From NCBI GenBank assembly GCA_964344935.1, contig CAYFPL010000001.1:186001-250000 (forward strand): a stretch of DNA of 64,000 bases, read 5' to 3'. Every line of letters begins with the position of its first letter. Position 1 is the first letter of the stretch. The notes beneath the pieces are model-generated. The model was not told the DNA's origin. It saw only the letters and a list, made by a program, of their open reading frames with translations, and did no database searches. Source of the stretch: GCA-2731375 sp964344935 (GTDB lineage Bacteria > Pseudomonadota > Alphaproteobacteria > GCA-2731375). Of the stretch, positions 1 to 8,226 are shown in pieces. The translations under genes and the position numbers were made by a program.

Positions 1-472
1 ATAATGTGACGAAGGTGTTTAGGGCGCGCACGCCCAAGTCCACCTTGCCGCGCACCCGCTGACGGGCGTGGGCCTGGGGCGGCGAGCCACGCAAAGGATA
101 AGCCTGATTGCCCCGTGGCAGCGGTCCCTTGCCATCGATAGGCTCCCCCATGGCGTTGACGACGCGGCCTAGCCAATGGGGATTGGGATAGACCATGGGG
201 TTATGTTCGTCGACCAGCGCCCGGCACCCCATGCCGATGCCATCCAGGGTGCCATAGGGCAGCAGAACCGCGGCATCCTCATGAAAACCCACCACTTCCG
301 CCATAACCGCGCGGCCATCGCGTGTTTGCACGGAACAGCGCGAGCCAACACTAAGTGCTGCCTGGGCGCCGTTCACTTCCAATGTCAGCCCGCGAACGCC
401 TCCGACACGGCCGTAGAGTTGATGCGTCGGGATTTGTTCGATTTCTTCAAGGGCGGTTTGCACAGGACTCAT
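1..472 (-). CDS. fliI: Flagellar type III export ATPase FliI, N-terminal part
   Basis: The gene runs off the left edge; only the first 157 codons are present. FliI is the cytoplasmic ATPase that energises export of flagellar subunits through the flagellar type III secretion apparatus. The fragment covers the N-terminal beta-barrel domain and the start of the ATPase domain, including the family signature GRVVNAMGEPIDGKGPL at about residues 101-117. The Walker A region would lie beyond the edge. It starts at an ATG at 470-472 and is divergent from ctrA, separated by about 190 bp carrying CtrA-type boxes, so CtrA control of both genes is plausible. Identification rests on recognised sequence rather than a search. 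Confidence 0.93.
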   Translation of the reverse strand, partial: MSPVQTALEEIEQIPTHQLYGRVGGVRGLTLEVNGAQAALSVGSRCSVQTRDGRAVMAEVVGFHEDAAVLLPYGTLDGIGMGCRALVDEHNPMVYPNPHWLGRVVNAMGEPIDGKGPLPRGNQAYPLRGSPPQAHARQRVRGKVDLGVRALNTFVTL

Positions 473-600
473 AAACACACGCTGTCAAATCAGGGTATAA
501 ACTCATTTTCAGGTGCCTGTGCTTAAGTTTCAGTAAAGGCATTCCGCCCATCGGCGGAAAAGTCGGAATTTCGATGATAAATTTTGCATTAGGGTTTTTG

Positions 601-640
601 TTAATGGTTCATTAACCTAGTCCAGTTAACCTTGGTTAAC
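601..640 (+). promoter_or_regulatory. CtrA-binding boxes upstream of ctrA
   Basis: A full CtrA-type box, TTAA-N7-TTAAC, lies at 601-616 and is itself a near palindrome (GTTAA...TTAAC from 600). A second inverted pair, GTTAACC-TT-GGTTAAC, follows at 625-640 with TTAA spacing of 6. A further half site is at 523-526. The boxes end 23 bp before the ctrA start codon, consistent with direct autoregulation, and could also serve fliI on the other strand. The consensus comes from Caulobacter work; binding here is inferred. Confidence 0.8.
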
Positions 641-663
641 GTTCAGTAGACGGGAGGACTGAT

Positions 664-1362
664 ATGCGGGTTCTGCTCATTGAAGACGATACAGCCATGG
701 CAAAAAGCATCGATTTGATGCTGCAAGGGGATGGTTTCAACGTCTATGGCACTGATCTTGGCGAGGAAGGCCTGGATCTGGGAAAGATTTACGATTACGA
801 CATTATCGTGCTGGATTTGAATCTACCCGACATGCACGGCTATGAGGTCCTGAAGAAACTGCGCGTCGCCAAGGTGGAAACGACTATTCTTATCCTCTCC
901 GGCATGTCCGAACCGGACGACAAGGTACGGGGCCTTGGTTTCGGCGCGGACGATTATATGACCAAGCCATTCGACAAACGGGAACTGGTGGCGCGCATCC
1001 ACGCCATTGTTCGCCGTTCAAAGGGTCATTCACAATCCATAATCAAGACCGGCAAGCTGACCGTAAATCTGGACAGCCGCGCGGTCGAGGTGGACGGCCA
1101 GCGGCTGCATTTGACGGGCAAGGAATATGCCATGTTGGAGTTGCTGTCCCTGCGCAAAGGCACGACCCTGACCAAGGAAATGTTCCTCAACCATCTTTAT
1201 GGTGGCATGGACGAACCGGAACTGAAGATCATCGACGTCTTCATCTGCAAACTACGCAAAAAACTGGCCAACGCGACCGGCGGCGAACATTACATCGAGA
1301 CCGTTTGGGGACGCGGCTACGTCCTGCGCGACCCACCCGCCGACGAAGAAGAAGCCGCCTAA
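664..1362 (+). CDS. ctrA: Cell-cycle/motility response regulator CtrA
   Basis: OmpR/PhoB-type response regulator of 232 aa. The receiver domain (about 1-120) has the acidic pocket D8-D9, the phosphoacceptor D51 in VLDLNLPD, and K101 in YMTKPF. The C-terminal winged helix (about 125-225) contains GKEYAMLELLSLRKG and ends in WGRGYVLRDPP, both CtrA hallmarks. The final Ala-Ala resembles the ClpXP degradation signal of Caulobacter CtrA. In Rhodospirillales CtrA mainly controls flagellar motility and is phosphorylated through CckA and ChpT; chpT lies 6 kb downstream on the other strand. RBS GGAGG sits just ahead of the ATG. The gene is preceded by CtrA boxes and followed by a strong terminator. 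Confidence 0.97.
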   Translation: MRVLLIEDDTAMAKSIDLMLQGDGFNVYGTDLGEEGLDLGKIYDYDIIVLDLNLPDMHGYEVLKKLRVAKVETTILILSGMSEPDDKVRGLGFGADDYMTKPFDKRELVARIHAIVRRSKGHSQSIIKTGKLTVNLDSRAVEVDGQRLHLTGKEYAMLELLSLRKGTTLTKEMFLNHLYGGMDEPELKIIDVFICKLRKKLANATGGEHYIETVWGRGYVLRDPPADEEEAA

Positions 1363-1381
1363 CGGCGCTTCATCGAAACAG

Positions 1382-1409
1382 AACGGCCGCTCCATCGAGC
1401 GGCCGTTTT
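1382..1409 (+). terminator. Rho-independent terminator after ctrA
   Basis: A perfect 10-bp stem, AACGGCCGCT (1382-1391) and AGCGGCCGTT (1398-1407), encloses a 6-nt loop and runs into TTTT (1406-1409), 20 bp after the ctrA stop. The reverse strand lacks an equivalent T run, so it acts mainly on ctrA transcripts. Confidence 0.88.
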
Positions 1410-1494
1410 CATTTTCAAGCTGAAACTTCGCCTAAAATTGGTCGATCGGGGATATCTATCTACGGTTTGAAGATCCTTGCTTGCGCAAGAGGGT

Positions 1495-2361
1495 CTAACC
1501 GGCGACCGCCGCGACGCGGCCGCTGTGACCGCCTGCCTGATCGCCCTCGGCCCCGCTCATATTGTAAACGCCACGGTGTCCTGGGACGGGATTGAAAACA
1601 TCGGAGATGCCCAGCACCGTCTCTGCCGCCCCCATGAACAGGCAGCCGTCCTTGGCCAGAATATTCGTCATGGCATCCAGGACCTTGGATTTCGTGGGCT
1701 GGTCAAAATAAATCAGAACGTTGCGACAGAAAATTACGTCAAAGGTTCCCAACGACTTGAGATCCTCCAACAGATTGAATTCCCTGTAGCTCACCATGGC
1801 CCGGATTGCCGCGTCGATCTGCCACAATTCATTGACCTGGGTGAAGTATTTCATCAGCAGATTGATGGGCAGGCCGCGCTGCACCTCGAACTGCGAGTAG
1901 ATCCCCACCTTGGCTTTCTCCAGCACTTCCTTGGACAGATCCGTACCGACAATTTCGATACGCCATCCCGCCAATTGCGCCGACATTTCCCGCAGGATCA
2001 TCGCCAGGCTGTAGGCCTCTTGGCCGGTAGAGCAAGCCGCGCTCCAAATGCGCAGGCTTTTTCTCGATTCCCGCGCCGAAAGCAGATCAGGGAGGACAGT
2101 TTTCTGGAAGATTTCAAACGGCGTATTGTCACGAAAGAAGAACGATTCATTTGTCGTCATCGCTTCCGTAATTTCGCTGAGCAACGCTTCCGAACGGCTC
2201 TTGCGGGCGAGATCGATCAGGGCATCAAGATCGTCGAGCTTGTTCTGCCGCGCGATCGGTGTCAGACGGCTCTCCAGCAAGTAGGTCTTGTCGGGGCCGA
2301 TGGAAAGACCGGATCTGTCCTTGAGTACGCCGGCTATGAACTCAAAATCATCTGGTTTCAT
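1495..2361 (-). CDS. cheR: Chemotaxis receptor methyltransferase CheR
   Basis: CheR of 288 aa transfers methyl groups from S-adenosylmethionine to glutamates of chemoreceptors. The short N-terminal helical domain is followed by a SAM-binding fold with IWSAACSTGQEAYSLAM (glycine-rich SAM loop region) and the CheR signature FCRNVLIYFD. The chosen ATG (2359-2361) overlaps the cheB stop as ATGA, indicating translational coupling; the reading frame is open further upstream, but that part lies inside cheB and has no CheR character. It is the last gene of the chpT-cheAWYBR cluster. No chemoreceptor gene is in the window, so its substrates are encoded elsewhere. Confidence 0.95.
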   Translation of the reverse strand: MKPDDFEFIAGVLKDRSGLSIGPDKTYLLESRLTPIARQNKLDDLDALIDLARKSRSEALLSEITEAMTTNESFFFRDNTPFEIFQKTVLPDLLSARESRKSLRIWSAACSTGQEAYSLAMILREMSAQLAGWRIEIVGTDLSKEVLEKAKVGIYSQFEVQRGLPINLLMKYFTQVNELWQIDAAIRAMVSYREFNLLEDLKSLGTFDVIFCRNVLIYFDQPTKSKVLDAMTNILAKDGCLFMGAAETVLGISDVFNPVPGHRGVYNMSGAEGDQAGGHSGRVAAVAG

Positions 2362-3527
2362 GAGCCTCCCCCATTCGCCAGGCGAATTATCGCGGGACCG
2401 ATTTCGTCGATGGGCAGAACGGCGCTGCACAAGCCGCCCGTAGCCACCGCGCCCGGCATGCCCCACACGACACTGCTGCCTTCGTCCTGGGCAATCAGCG
2501 TACCGCCTCGTTCGACGACGGATTTCCCGCCCCTGAGACCGTCATGGCCCATTCCTGTCAGCACAACAGTCAGAACCCGGTCGTTATAGGCGCTCACAGC
2601 GCTGCGCAGCATCGGATCGACAGAGGGTCGGCAGAAGTTCTCGGGTGCATCCTGATTCAGACGCAGAATGTTTCCCGCCACTTTACGTTCCACCAACATG
2701 TGGTAGTCACCTGGCGCGAGGTAGACGCAGCCCGGCTTGATTTCTTCGCCGTCAGTTGCCTCGACGCACTCTACGCCATCAATACGGTTTAGATGTTGCG
2801 CCAATATGGTCGTGAAAGTCGCGGGCATGTGCTGGGTGATCAGGATCGGCTGTTTGATTTTGCCGCCGATGCTGTCGAACACCTTGAACAGGGCCTGCGG
2901 ACCGCCTGTTGAACTGCCGATACAAATGACCTGCGGTGCCAAAATGGCAGCCTTGCGCAGGACGATGGGTGCACCGCCATACTGACCCGATTCCGAACGC
3001 GTGTTGACAAGGCCGCCGTCCCTTGCCTTTGCCACGATCTTCGGCGCAATTCGCGAACGCATGCGCAGCGAATTGCCAAGCGCCCGGACCTTGTCCACCA
3101 ATTCCCGCCGAAAACCGTCGGCGGCATGCAGATCGGAGGAAGCCGTGGGTTTGGCGATATAGTCCGATGCGCCAAGCGCCAGTGCGCGAAGGGCGATGTC
3201 GGCGTTCCTCGTTGTCAGCGTCGAAGACATGACGACCTTGGTCCGTGGCGCCAGCTTCAATAACTCCGGCAGCGCCGTCAGCCCGTCGACCTTCGGCATC
3301 TCGATATCCAACACCACCACATCCGGCTTATGCTCGACGATCTGCTTTTGCGCCGCCTCGCCATCAGCGGCCCAAGCGACCACCTCGATGTCCGGGTCTT
3401 CCTGCAGCCAACGCTTGACCAACCCGCGAATGACCGCGGAATCGTCGACCACCATTGCCCTGATTAGGGGCGTATTATCATCCGTGCCCGCAATTGCTTG
3501 CGCGGGCTCCCGCGCCGCCGTCATCAA
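2358..3527 (-). CDS. cheB: Chemotaxis response regulator methylesterase CheB
   Basis: CheB of 389 aa has a receiver domain (phosphoacceptor D74 in VVVLDIEMP) joined to a C-terminal methylesterase domain. The esterase motifs are visible: GSSTGGPQAL with the nucleophilic serine, TQHMPATFT with the histidine, and GMGHDGLRGG with the aspartate. It removes methyl groups from, or deamidates, chemoreceptors when phosphorylated by CheA. Both ends are coupled: its ATG overlaps the cheY stop, and its stop overlaps the cheR ATG. The 22 residues before the receiver domain, rich in Ala, Gln and Asp, are an unconserved extension. Confidence 0.96.
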   Translation of the reverse strand: MMTAAREPAQAIAGTDDNTPLIRAMVVDDSAVIRGLVKRWLQEDPDIEVVAWAADGEAAQKQIVEHKPDVVVLDIEMPKVDGLTALPELLKLAPRTKVVMSSTLTTRNADIALRALALGASDYIAKPTASSDLHAADGFRRELVDKVRALGNSLRMRSRIAPKIVAKARDGGLVNTRSESGQYGGAPIVLRKAAILAPQVICIGSSTGGPQALFKVFDSIGGKIKQPILITQHMPATFTTILAQHLNRIDGVECVEATDGEEIKPGCVYLAPGDYHMLVERKVAGNILRLNQDAPENFCRPSVDPMLRSAVSAYNDRVLTVVLTGMGHDGLRGGKSVVERGGTLIAQDEGSSVVWGMPGAVATGGLCSAVLPIDEIGPAIIRLANGGGS

Positions 3528-3889
3528 AGCAATCCCACTTGGGTGAATTTCGCTTCGATGATGTCCTTGTCAAACGGCTTCATGATGTACTCGTTGGCGC
3601 CGGCCTGCATCGCCTCGACAATATGCGCCATATCATTTTCAGTAGTGCAGAATACGACCACCGGTGCATCGCCACCTTCGCTGACGCGGAGCGTGCGCAA
3701 GAAATCGATGCCGTTCATGACCGGCATATTCCAATCCAGCAGGATCGCATCCGGCATTTCCTCGAGGCAGGCGTCCAGAGCCTCTTGGCCGTCCGTCGCT
3801 TCAAGAATCTCGAAATCGAGTGTTTCGAGAATACGCCGCGCGACCATGCGGATGACTTTTGAGTCATCTACGACCAGGCAAGATTTCAT
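3524..3889 (-). CDS. cheY: Single-domain response regulator CheY
   Basis: A 121-aa free-standing receiver domain with acidic pocket D8-D9, phosphoacceptor D52 in ILLDWNMPVMNG and the KPF lysine near residue 107. It should be phosphorylated by the neighbouring CheA and act at the flagellar switch or as a phosphate sink. The T/S position is C-T-T in VVVFCTTEND, as in many alphaproteobacterial CheY proteins. It lies between cheW (73-bp gap) and cheB (ATGA overlap). Which of these roles it plays cannot be told from sequence. Confidence 0.93.
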   Translation of the reverse strand: MKSCLVVDDSKVIRMVARRILETLDFEILEATDGQEALDACLEEMPDAILLDWNMPVMNGIDFLRTLRVSEGGDAPVVVFCTTENDMAHIVEAMQAGANEYIMKPFDKDIIEAKFTQVGLL

Positions 3890-3962
3890 GTCTCACTCCA
3901 TCGGACCTGTCCGGTCAACGGAACCGGCCCTTTTTGTCAACGATTCAGGTTTCCATTCGACC

Positions 3963-4472
3963 TTATGCGGCCGCCGAAACCTTGATGATGTCCAAGAGCC
4001 GCTGCACCTGCAAAATCACCAACAATTGGCCCTCCAGCCGGAATATGCCTTGGGAGACGTCCCGCCAGCGGGCGTCCAGTGTCGCCGGGTTGCGCTCGTA
4101 GTTTTGCAGCGGCACCCGCAACACTTCGCCAACTTCGTCGATCAACAGGCTGTAGAGCTCGCCATGGTGTTCGACCACGATGGACATGGATTTTTCCCTG
4201 TCCGCCGGTTCCATGCCCAGGCGCTTGCGCAAATCTATCGCAGTCACGATACGGCCGCGAAGATTGAGCGAACCGGCGACTTCGGGCGGCGCCAAGGGGA
4301 TGTTCGCAAGATGTTGGGGACCCAACACGTCCTGCACCGACAGCACGGGAATGCCGAACAATTGTCCGTCCAAGACCGCCGTAACGTACTCTTCCGAATC
4401 CGTTTCGTTCAGTTGATCATTGTCCGCGTCCATGGAACGCCCCTTTGTGTTTTTCAGATCTTGATCGCTCAT
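3963..4472 (-). CDS. cheW: Chemotaxis coupling protein CheW
   Basis: A 169-aa protein with a single CheW domain that bridges chemoreceptors and CheA in the signalling array. The domain begins near residue 28 (YVTAVLDGQLFGIPVLSV) and contains the conserved AGSLNLRGRIVTAIDLR block. An acidic leader of about 27 residues precedes it. The start overlaps the cheA stop (ATGA at 4469-4472), so the two are translationally coupled. The fold and genomic position make this call secure. Confidence 0.95.
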   Translation of the reverse strand: MSDQDLKNTKGRSMDADNDQLNETDSEEYVTAVLDGQLFGIPVLSVQDVLGPQHLANIPLAPPEVAGSLNLRGRIVTAIDLRKRLGMEPADREKSMSIVVEHHGELYSLLIDEVGEVLRVPLQNYERNPATLDARWRDVSQGIFRLEGQLLVILQVQRLLDIIKVSAAA

Positions 4473-7150
4473 GATGCCATTTCCACTTTCTCAGCAAGCG
4501 TTTGTGACAGGGTCGTAAGCAGGGCGTCCCGGTCGAATTTGCCGACATAGTCACTGAAACCAACATCGCGGCCCCGTTGCATGTCCTGCGGGCTGGCATG
4601 GGAGGACAGCGCCACGATCGGCGTTTCCTGCCAGCGGCTGTCGCTCTTAACCTGCTCGGCCAACTCGAAGCCGTTCATGCCGGGCATTTCGATGTCAGAG
4701 ACGATGCAATCGAAATCCACGCCTTCCTCGCGCAAGGCCAGGGCTTCGTCGGCATTGCTCGCCACCGTTACCCGGTACCCGGCCACTTCCAGCAGTGGCG
4801 TCAGCATATTGCGGAAGAAGGGTGAGTCATCCACCAACAGCAGGCGCCGGCCCTCTTCCGAGCCATAGGACGCCGAATCCTTCGCTCCGAACCAGTCGGC
4901 GAAGGCATCGCTAAGGTAGTGACCCACGTCGATCACGTTCGTGGCCTTGCCCTCTATCACGGCGCTGCCGAGATAACCGGCCTGGCTGGCGGAAAGTTCG
5001 ATATCCAGCTTCGATTCCACGATATCGACGATCTCGTCGACCACCAGTCCCATTGAATGATCGCCATCGGCGAACACCAGAATCGGCTGCCGGCCGCTTT
5101 CGCGCAGGTTGCACTGATCGTCGATCTTGACCAAAGGCATCAGCTTGCCACGGTATTGCACCAGGCTCTGGCCGTTGGAGTATTCGACGGTATCGACCTC
5201 GATCTCCTCCAAACGGGCGACCAGGGACAGCGGCACCGCTTTCGGCTCGTCCGAGCCGGCCCGGAACACCAGCATCGTGGTGGTGTCCGCGGCTGTGACC
5301 GCTTGAGCTTGTTCCTGCTCGCTCTCGGCCCGCTCGCCAACCTTTGTGTCGGAAGTTGAGGCTGCGATGCCGTTCGGATCCAGGATCATAATGACGCTGC
5401 CATCGCCCAGGATTGTGTTCCCAGAGAAGATGGCGATGTCACGCAGCAGCGGCGTTACTGGTTTGACTACGATTTCTTCGGTGTCGAAGACCCGATCCAC
5501 CACAATGCCAAACGTGTAAGAGCCGACCTGGGACACCACGACGAAAACCTCGGCACCCTCGGTCAAGGTGTGCTCCGATGCATTGGCCAGGTTCAGACAA
5601 TCGCCGAGATAGACCAGAGGCAACAGACGGTTGCGAAGGCGCAGGACCGGCGTTTCCTTGATCATCTCGATGCGGTGCTCGGAGTCTTTCGATGCGCGGA
5701 CCAGTTCCACCACGCTCAATTGCGGTATGGCGAAGCGGTCCTCGCAACTTTCGACGATCAGAGCCGAAACGATGGCCAGGGTCAGCGGGATCTTGATGGT
5801 AAAGGTGCTGCCCTTGCCCCATTCGGAATCCAATTCGACCGTACCGCCGATTTTCTCGATGTTGGTCCGCACCACATCCATGCCGACGCCGCGTCCCGAC
5901 ACCGCCGTTACCTGTTCGGCAGTGGAGAAACCGGCGGCAAAGATCTGCATCTGGATCTGCTGTTCGCTCATTTCCTCGATTTCGGCTTCCGTCGCCACGC
6001 CGTTCGCAAGCATCTTGGCGCGCAGTTTCTCGACGTTGATACCGCGGCCGTCATCCTTGATCTGAATGATGATGTGGCCGCCTTCATGGAAGGCGTTCAG
6101 GATCACCTTGCCCATCTCAGACTTGCCAGCGGCCAGGCGCTCGTCGGGCGTTTCCAGGCCATGGTCGGCCGAGTTTCGCACCATGTGCGTCAAGGGATCC
6201 TTGATCAGCTCCAGCACCTGACGGTCAAGCTCCGTATCGGCGCCCAACATCTGCAGATCGATCTTCTTGCCTAGTTCGTGGCTCAGGTCGCGTACGATGC
6301 GCGGCAACTTGGCCCAGGCATTGCCGATGGGCTGCATGCGCGTCTTCATCACGCCTTCCTGCAATTCTGTCGTGACGTGGCTCAAACGCTGCAGGGGCAC
6401 CTTGAACTCGCTATCGGCGTGACCACGGACCATCTGCATCAGCTGATTGCGGGTCAGCACCAGCTCAGAGACCATGGTCATCAGATCTTCGAGCAAATCG
6501 ACGCTGACGCGGATGCTTTGCGCGGCGACCGAAGATTCGCCGGCTTTGTCAGCTTGTGCCTTGCCCTCGTCCTTCGCTTTCGCCTTGGCTGGCGCCGCCG
6601 CCACGGGTTCAGGCGCTGCCGGCTCGGGCTTGGTTTCCACTTCGATGGGCTCGGTCTCGGTCTCGCGGAAGGCGCGTTCAAGCTCTTCCTCGGTGGCCTC
6701 GCCCTCTTTCAGCTCGCGCTCGGGCGCGGATTCTTCTGCCTGTACTGGGGTTGTGATCTGACCGGAAACGTCCTCGCCAACCGCCATGGCGTCAAGCAGC
6801 TTGATAAGGTCGGCGTCATCGCCCTCGGGCTCCGTCTCGGTAGCTTCCAAGGTCGCCAGCAAATCCTTGATCCGGTCCAGAGATTCCAGGATCAACGAGA
6901 CCGTGTCGGTGGTGACAACCAGGTCACCGTCGCGAACCTTACCCAGAACGTTTTCTGCCGAATGCGCAACGGCTTCCAGCCGCGGCAGACCAAGAAATCC
7001 GCAGGTTCCCTTGATCGTATGGACCAATCGGAAAATATTGTCGATCAGGTCCGGAGCATTAGGGTCTTGTTCCAATTTTACTAGTTCGAGATCAAGCGTC
7101 GAAAGGCTCTCGGAAGTCTCGGTGAGAAATTCGCTGAGTAGCTCGTCCAT
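4469..7150 (-). CDS. cheA: Hybrid chemotaxis histidine kinase CheA with two CheW domains and a receiver
   Basis: An 893-aa kinase that phosphorylates CheY and CheB in response to receptors. Order: Hpt/P1 (about 1-105) with H44 in RLVHTIKGTCGF; an Ala/Glu/Pro-rich linker (about 110-210) in place of the P2 CheY-docking domain; P3 dimerisation helices; P4 ATPase with the N, G1 and G2 boxes (DHGLE, DDGRG, GRGVGMD); a P5 CheW-like domain; a second CheW-like domain (about 635-760); and a C-terminal receiver with D819 in SDIEMPGMNG. I placed the start at the ATG at 7148-7150, which follows AAGG-type RBS sequence and begins the Hpt domain directly; a TTG further upstream (7258) adds 36 unconserved residues. 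The extra CheW domain and receiver are seen in other Rhodospirillales CheA proteins. Confidence 0.95.
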   Translation of the reverse strand: MDELLSEFLTETSESLSTLDLELVKLEQDPNAPDLIDNIFRLVHTIKGTCGFLGLPRLEAVAHSAENVLGKVRDGDLVVTTDTVSLILESLDRIKDLLATLEATETEPEGDDADLIKLLDAMAVGEDVSGQITTPVQAEESAPERELKEGEATEEELERAFRETETEPIEVETKPEPAAPEPVAAAPAKAKAKDEGKAQADKAGESSVAAQSIRVSVDLLEDLMTMVSELVLTRNQLMQMVRGHADSEFKVPLQRLSHVTTELQEGVMKTRMQPIGNAWAKLPRIVRDLSHELGKKIDLQMLGADTELDRQVLELIKDPLTHMVRNSADHGLETPDERLAAGKSEMGKVILNAFHEGGHIIIQIKDDGRGINVEKLRAKMLANGVATEAEIEEMSEQQIQMQIFAAGFSTAEQVTAVSGRGVGMDVVRTNIEKIGGTVELDSEWGKGSTFTIKIPLTLAIVSALIVESCEDRFAIPQLSVVELVRASKDSEHRIEMIKETPVLRLRNRLLPLVYLGDCLNLANASEHTLTEGAEVFVVVSQVGSYTFGIVVDRVFDTEEIVVKPVTPLLRDIAIFSGNTILGDGSVIMILDPNGIAASTSDTKVGERAESEQEQAQAVTAADTTTMLVFRAGSDEPKAVPLSLVARLEEIEVDTVEYSNGQSLVQYRGKLMPLVKIDDQCNLRESGRQPILVFADGDHSMGLVVDEIVDIVESKLDIELSASQAGYLGSAVIEGKATNVIDVGHYLSDAFADWFGAKDSASYGSEEGRRLLLVDDSPFFRNMLTPLLEVAGYRVTVASNADEALALREEGVDFDCIVSDIEMPGMNGFELAEQVKSDSRWQETPIVALSSHASPQDMQRGRDVGFSDYVGKFDRDALLTTLSQTLAEKVEMAS

Positions 7151-7389
7151 CGCGGCCACCTTTTCCTTTGTTGCATCCAGGGCGGCAACGGGTTTCTCCT
7201 CCCCCGGGGCCGTCGTGCGGAAAAGATGGCGGAAATTGGTTAAAAAGCAGTGAAGCAAAAACGCCGCAACCGGCGGAATTGTTCCTCATCGCAACTTGCC
7301 GCGAAAGCAACCCATAAAGACCGCTTTGACCGCATCCAGGCGGCAGCGCAGTGATTATCTACATTGGCGCCTATCGCTGCAGGCTGATA

Positions 7390-8049
7390 TCACTGCGCTG
7401 GCAGCAGATCGACTTGGAATTCAACGGATTCCACGCCGGGCATGACTGCGATATGGCGGCCATAGGACTCAGCAAGATTAGCCGCCAGGCTGGCGGGCGC
7501 CGATTTCGGATTGAGATTCTTCGTTTCGCCAGCCGTGTCGAACGCCGCTTCGACGCCGTCACCCAGCCTGGCGCTTTCTCCGTTGGCCTGTACTCTAGCG
7601 CGAAGCACGGCCTGGCCGCCGTCGTCGACACGGCTGAGGACGACTCGGATGTCGCCACCGCGAGGAACGGTGTCGTTGGCGATAAGGATCAGATTCAGCA
7701 ATATCTTAATGCCCGTCTTGTCAGGCCCCTGGCCGCCGTCCTCGTCACTGATCTGCCAATCCAACCGCGCCCTTGAATCGGAGAGGAAATCAGTCGCGGT
7801 CTGTCGAGCCTCTGCCAGGCTGATGGCAACACCTTCGCCGCCGGCGGCCCCAAATGCCAGGCGCATGAATTTCAGACGGTTTGCTGCCAGGGCGGCGCTA
7901 TGGGCCAGCAATTCGACCGCCTGGCGGTGCATTTCGGGATCGTCTTCATCCTCGAGGATTTCAACGCCGTTGCCCACCGCACTGATCGGACCGACGAGAT
8001 CATGGCAGAGTTTCGAACATAATAGAGACAACAGCGTGAGATCTGGCAT
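7390..8049 (-). CDS. chpT: Histidine phosphotransferase ChpT
   Basis: A 219-aa ChpT. In alphaproteobacteria it relays phosphate from the hybrid kinase CckA to CtrA and CpdR. The N-terminal dimerisation helices carry H16 in SKLCHDLVGP followed by ISAVGNGVEIL, the family signature. The C-terminal half is a degenerate kinase-like ATPase fold without ATP-binding motifs. It is the first gene of the chemotaxis cluster, 239 bp before cheA, and is divergent from the formate dehydrogenase genes. No cckA gene is in the window. Placement of chpT with cheA and near ctrA fits the Rhodospirillales pattern in which the CtrA pathway serves motility. Confidence 0.93.
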   Translation of the reverse strand: MPDLTLLSLLCSKLCHDLVGPISAVGNGVEILEDEDDPEMHRQAVELLAHSAALAANRLKFMRLAFGAAGGEGVAISLAEARQTATDFLSDSRARLDWQISDEDGGQGPDKTGIKILLNLILIANDTVPRGGDIRVVLSRVDDGGQAVLRARVQANGESARLGDGVEAAFDTAGETKNLNPKSAPASLAANLAESYGRHIAVMPGVESVEFQVDLLPAQ

Positions 8050-8226
8050 TTTCTAAAATGATCCGTGTCTGGGCTTCCGAGCGTTAAATCTCTTATTGGT
8101 GATCATCAGAGCAGAGACGCTAGGCCGCGGTTGCGTTAAGATAACAGGCACGAAACTAACCAAAACCGCCTTCGCGGTCCATGACGACTTGGTTAACGTA
8201 CATGGCCAATCCGGGGAGGCATTTTT

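Noticed and set aside
1305..1595. Open frame overlapping the ctrA 3' end and terminator.
   Set aside because: It crosses the terminator hairpin and has no RBS or family features; an artefact of high GC.
8084..8196. Scattered TTAA half sites between chpT and the formate dehydrogenase genes.
   Set aside because: None makes a TTAA-N7-TTAA full box, so CtrA control of chpT or of the fdh genes cannot be claimed.
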